NCBI GenBank assembly: GCA_036231525.1
Contig: JAZAGZ010000053.1
Location: 1-16,070, forward strand
Source: UBA6522 sp036231525
Lineage (GTDB): Bacteria > Pseudomonadota > Gammaproteobacteria > Steroidobacterales > Rariloculaceae
Length of the DNA stretch: 16,070 bases
Direction: 5' to 3'
The translations under genes were made by a program, and so were the position numbers. The notes beneath the pieces are model-generated. The model had not been told where the DNA came from. It did no database searches and saw only the letters and a program-made list of their open reading frames with translations. Within the stretch, counting starts at the first letter, position 1. Every line of letters starts with the position of its first letter. Below, in pieces: positions 15,033-16,070 of this stretch.

Positions 15033-15926
15033 ATGTCTACCTATGAAAACCAATTAAATAAAGTCTCTACAGAAAACGGCTTCATTGCAGCGCTTGACCA
15101 AAGCGGCGGCAGCACCCCGAAAGCACTACGTCTATACGGAATTGGGGAAGATGCCTATAGCAACGATGAAGAAATGTTCGAGGTCGTGCATGAAATGCGC
15201 ACACGCATCATTACGTGTCCAGCATTTAGCGGAACTCGCATTCTCGGTGCAATTCTTTTCGAAAATACTCTAGATAGAAACATAAGCAAAAAAAGCTCAG
15301 CAAATTACCTCTGGGAAGAAAAAAATGTTGCTCCCTTCTTAAAGGTAGACAAAGGTCTGGCGGATGAAGCAGACGGTGTACAAATTATGAATCCGATACC
15401 AAACCTCGCAGGATTGCTTGAAAAAGCAAAAGCCCAGAAGGTATTTGGAACCAAAATGCGATCCGTGATCAAGTCAGCTAATGCGATTGGTGTCGCCAAA
15501 ATCGTTGAGCAACAATTTGAAATTGGCAAACAAATTATTGACGCCGGCTTAACTCCAATCATAGAACCCGAGATCGATATCAATGCCCCGGACAAAGCCG
15601 AAGCGGAAGTACTGTTGAAGGAACAGTTGCTGATTAATCTGGATAAACTCGGAACCACCGAGATGGTTATGTTCAAACTAACACTGCCGGAAGAGGATAA
15701 TTTCTATCAAGCATGCCAGAATCACCCAAACATGTTGAAGGTCGTGGCACTGTCCGGTGGCTATTCCCGTGAGGAGGCTAATCGCAGACTTACAGCCAAT
15801 CATGGCATGATCGCCAGTTTTTCCAGAGCCCTAACCGAGGGACTTTCAGCACAACAATCCGAAGATGAGTTTAATGAAACTCTGGATTCATCAATTCAGT
15901 CGATCTTCGACGCATCCTGCACCTGA
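15033..15926 (+). CDS. fda: Class I fructose-bisphosphate aldolase
   Basis: A 297-residue cytoplasmic class I aldolase of the short bacterial type, which cleaves fructose 1,6-bisphosphate to two triose phosphates through a Schiff base. Likely Schiff-base lysine K215 in VMFKLTLPE; E179 in IIEPEID fits the general acid position; the N-terminal ALDQSGGSTPKAL block (20-32, with D22 and K30) and the phosphate loop LSGGYS at 240-245 are present. Length and motifs match the family, and no key residue is missing. The ATG at 15033 is the first in frame, but the strong ribosome site is 13 bases away, farther than usual. It is separated from the permease gene by 113 bases and its central-carbon role has no direct link to ureide breakdown, so it may belong to another transcript. 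Confidence 0.93.
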   Translation: MSTYENQLNKVSTENGFIAALDQSGGSTPKALRLYGIGEDAYSNDEEMFEVVHEMRTRIITCPAFSGTRILGAILFENTLDRNISKKSSANYLWEEKNVAPFLKVDKGLADEADGVQIMNPIPNLAGLLEKAKAQKVFGTKMRSVIKSANAIGVAKIVEQQFEIGKQIIDAGLTPIIEPEIDINAPDKAEAEVLLKEQLLINLDKLGTTEMVMFKLTLPEEDNFYQACQNHPNMLKVVALSGGYSREEANRRLTANHGMIASFSRALTEGLSAQQSEDEFNETLDSSIQSIFDASCT

Positions 15927-15991
15927 TCGCAAAAACTAAGCCAACGTCCCTAATCACCATGCAATATACAGGTGAAACGCCTTAGCACAGA

Positions 15992-16069
15992 TCAGTTACC
16001 CAATTGATAATAGTGTCCGTCCGAGTACGTGATTCGATGAACCCAGCCCAAGTTTGGATCTTTATGGGC
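15992..16069 (-). CDS. Possible C-terminal fragment of a minus-strand gene
   Basis: A minus-strand frame runs from the window edge to a TGA at 15994-15992, giving 25 codons (ending W-V-H-R-I-T-Y-S-D-G-H-Y-Y-Q-L-G-N). The composition looks protein-like and convergent orientation with the aldolase is plausible, but a fragment this short cannot be assigned, and competing frames exist: another minus frame is open to 15981, and a plus-strand ATG lies at 16033. The 65 bases between the aldolase stop and this frame show no clear terminator. Confidence 0.22.
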   Translation of the reverse strand, partial: AHKDPNLGWVHRITYSDGHYYQLGN

Positions 16070-16070
16070 T

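Noticed and set aside
15970..15984. Small AGGTG-AAA-CGCCT hairpin after the aldolase as a terminator
   Set aside because: The stem is five bases including a wobble pair and no T-run follows on either strand.
16033..16070. Possible plus-strand gene start at the right edge
   Set aside because: Only about a dozen codons remain before the edge, with no clear ribosome site and competing minus-strand frames.

Overview
The window looks like chromosomal DNA of a Gram-negative bacterium, most likely an environmental or marine proteobacterium. This is inferred from two Tat signal peptides, a lipobox lipoprotein, Sec signal peptides, a DUF6152-type secreted protein typical of marine Proteobacteria, and intermediate base composition. 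No rRNA, tRNA, CRISPR array, transposase or phage gene is visible, so no mobile element is evident and the taxon cannot be fixed.

Left part (1-2334, all minus strand): a nitrile hydratase alpha subunit, cut by the window edge and carrying an unexpected Tat signal (1-486). Upstream of it are an unrecognised 203-residue protein (632-1243), a 70-residue two-helix membrane protein (1352-1564) and a Bax-inhibitor-1/YccA-type membrane protein (1564-2334), the last two overlapping by one base. Next part (2410-6664, minus strand): three closely spaced genes whose products all appear to be exported. They are a lipoprotein N-acyl-D-amino-acid deacylase-like amidohydrolase, an alpha/beta hydrolase with a signal peptide, and a Tat-exported MalY/PatB-type PLP enzyme.

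A divergent intergenic region (6665-6815) separates these from the plus-strand genes. First come a Sel1-repeat protein and a DUF6152-like secreted protein. Then comes the most interesting block: AllH-like (DUF2877), AllF/FdrA-like and AllG-like (DUF1116) genes with short overlaps, a ring-opening amidohydrolase of the barbiturase/cyanuric acid hydrolase family, and an NCS2 nucleobase permease. A class I fructose-bisphosphate aldolase follows. The last 140 bases hold at most a scrap of another gene.

Working model (inference): the NCS2 permease imports an oxidised cyclic ureide or pyrimidine such as barbiturate. The amidohydrolase opens the ring to an N-carbamoyl amide (ureidomalonate for barbiturate). 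The AllFGH-like complex then cleaves that acyl-urea with phosphate, giving malonamate plus carbamoyl phosphate, just as the E. coli proteins are associated with carbamoyl-oxamate (oxalurate) cleavage. This would replace the hydrolytic ureidomalonase of the known oxidative uracil pathway by an energy-conserving phosphorolytic step. The rest of the window also concerns C-N bond hydrolysis (nitrile hydratase, D-aminoacylase), so the whole region reads like a nitrogen-scavenging island.
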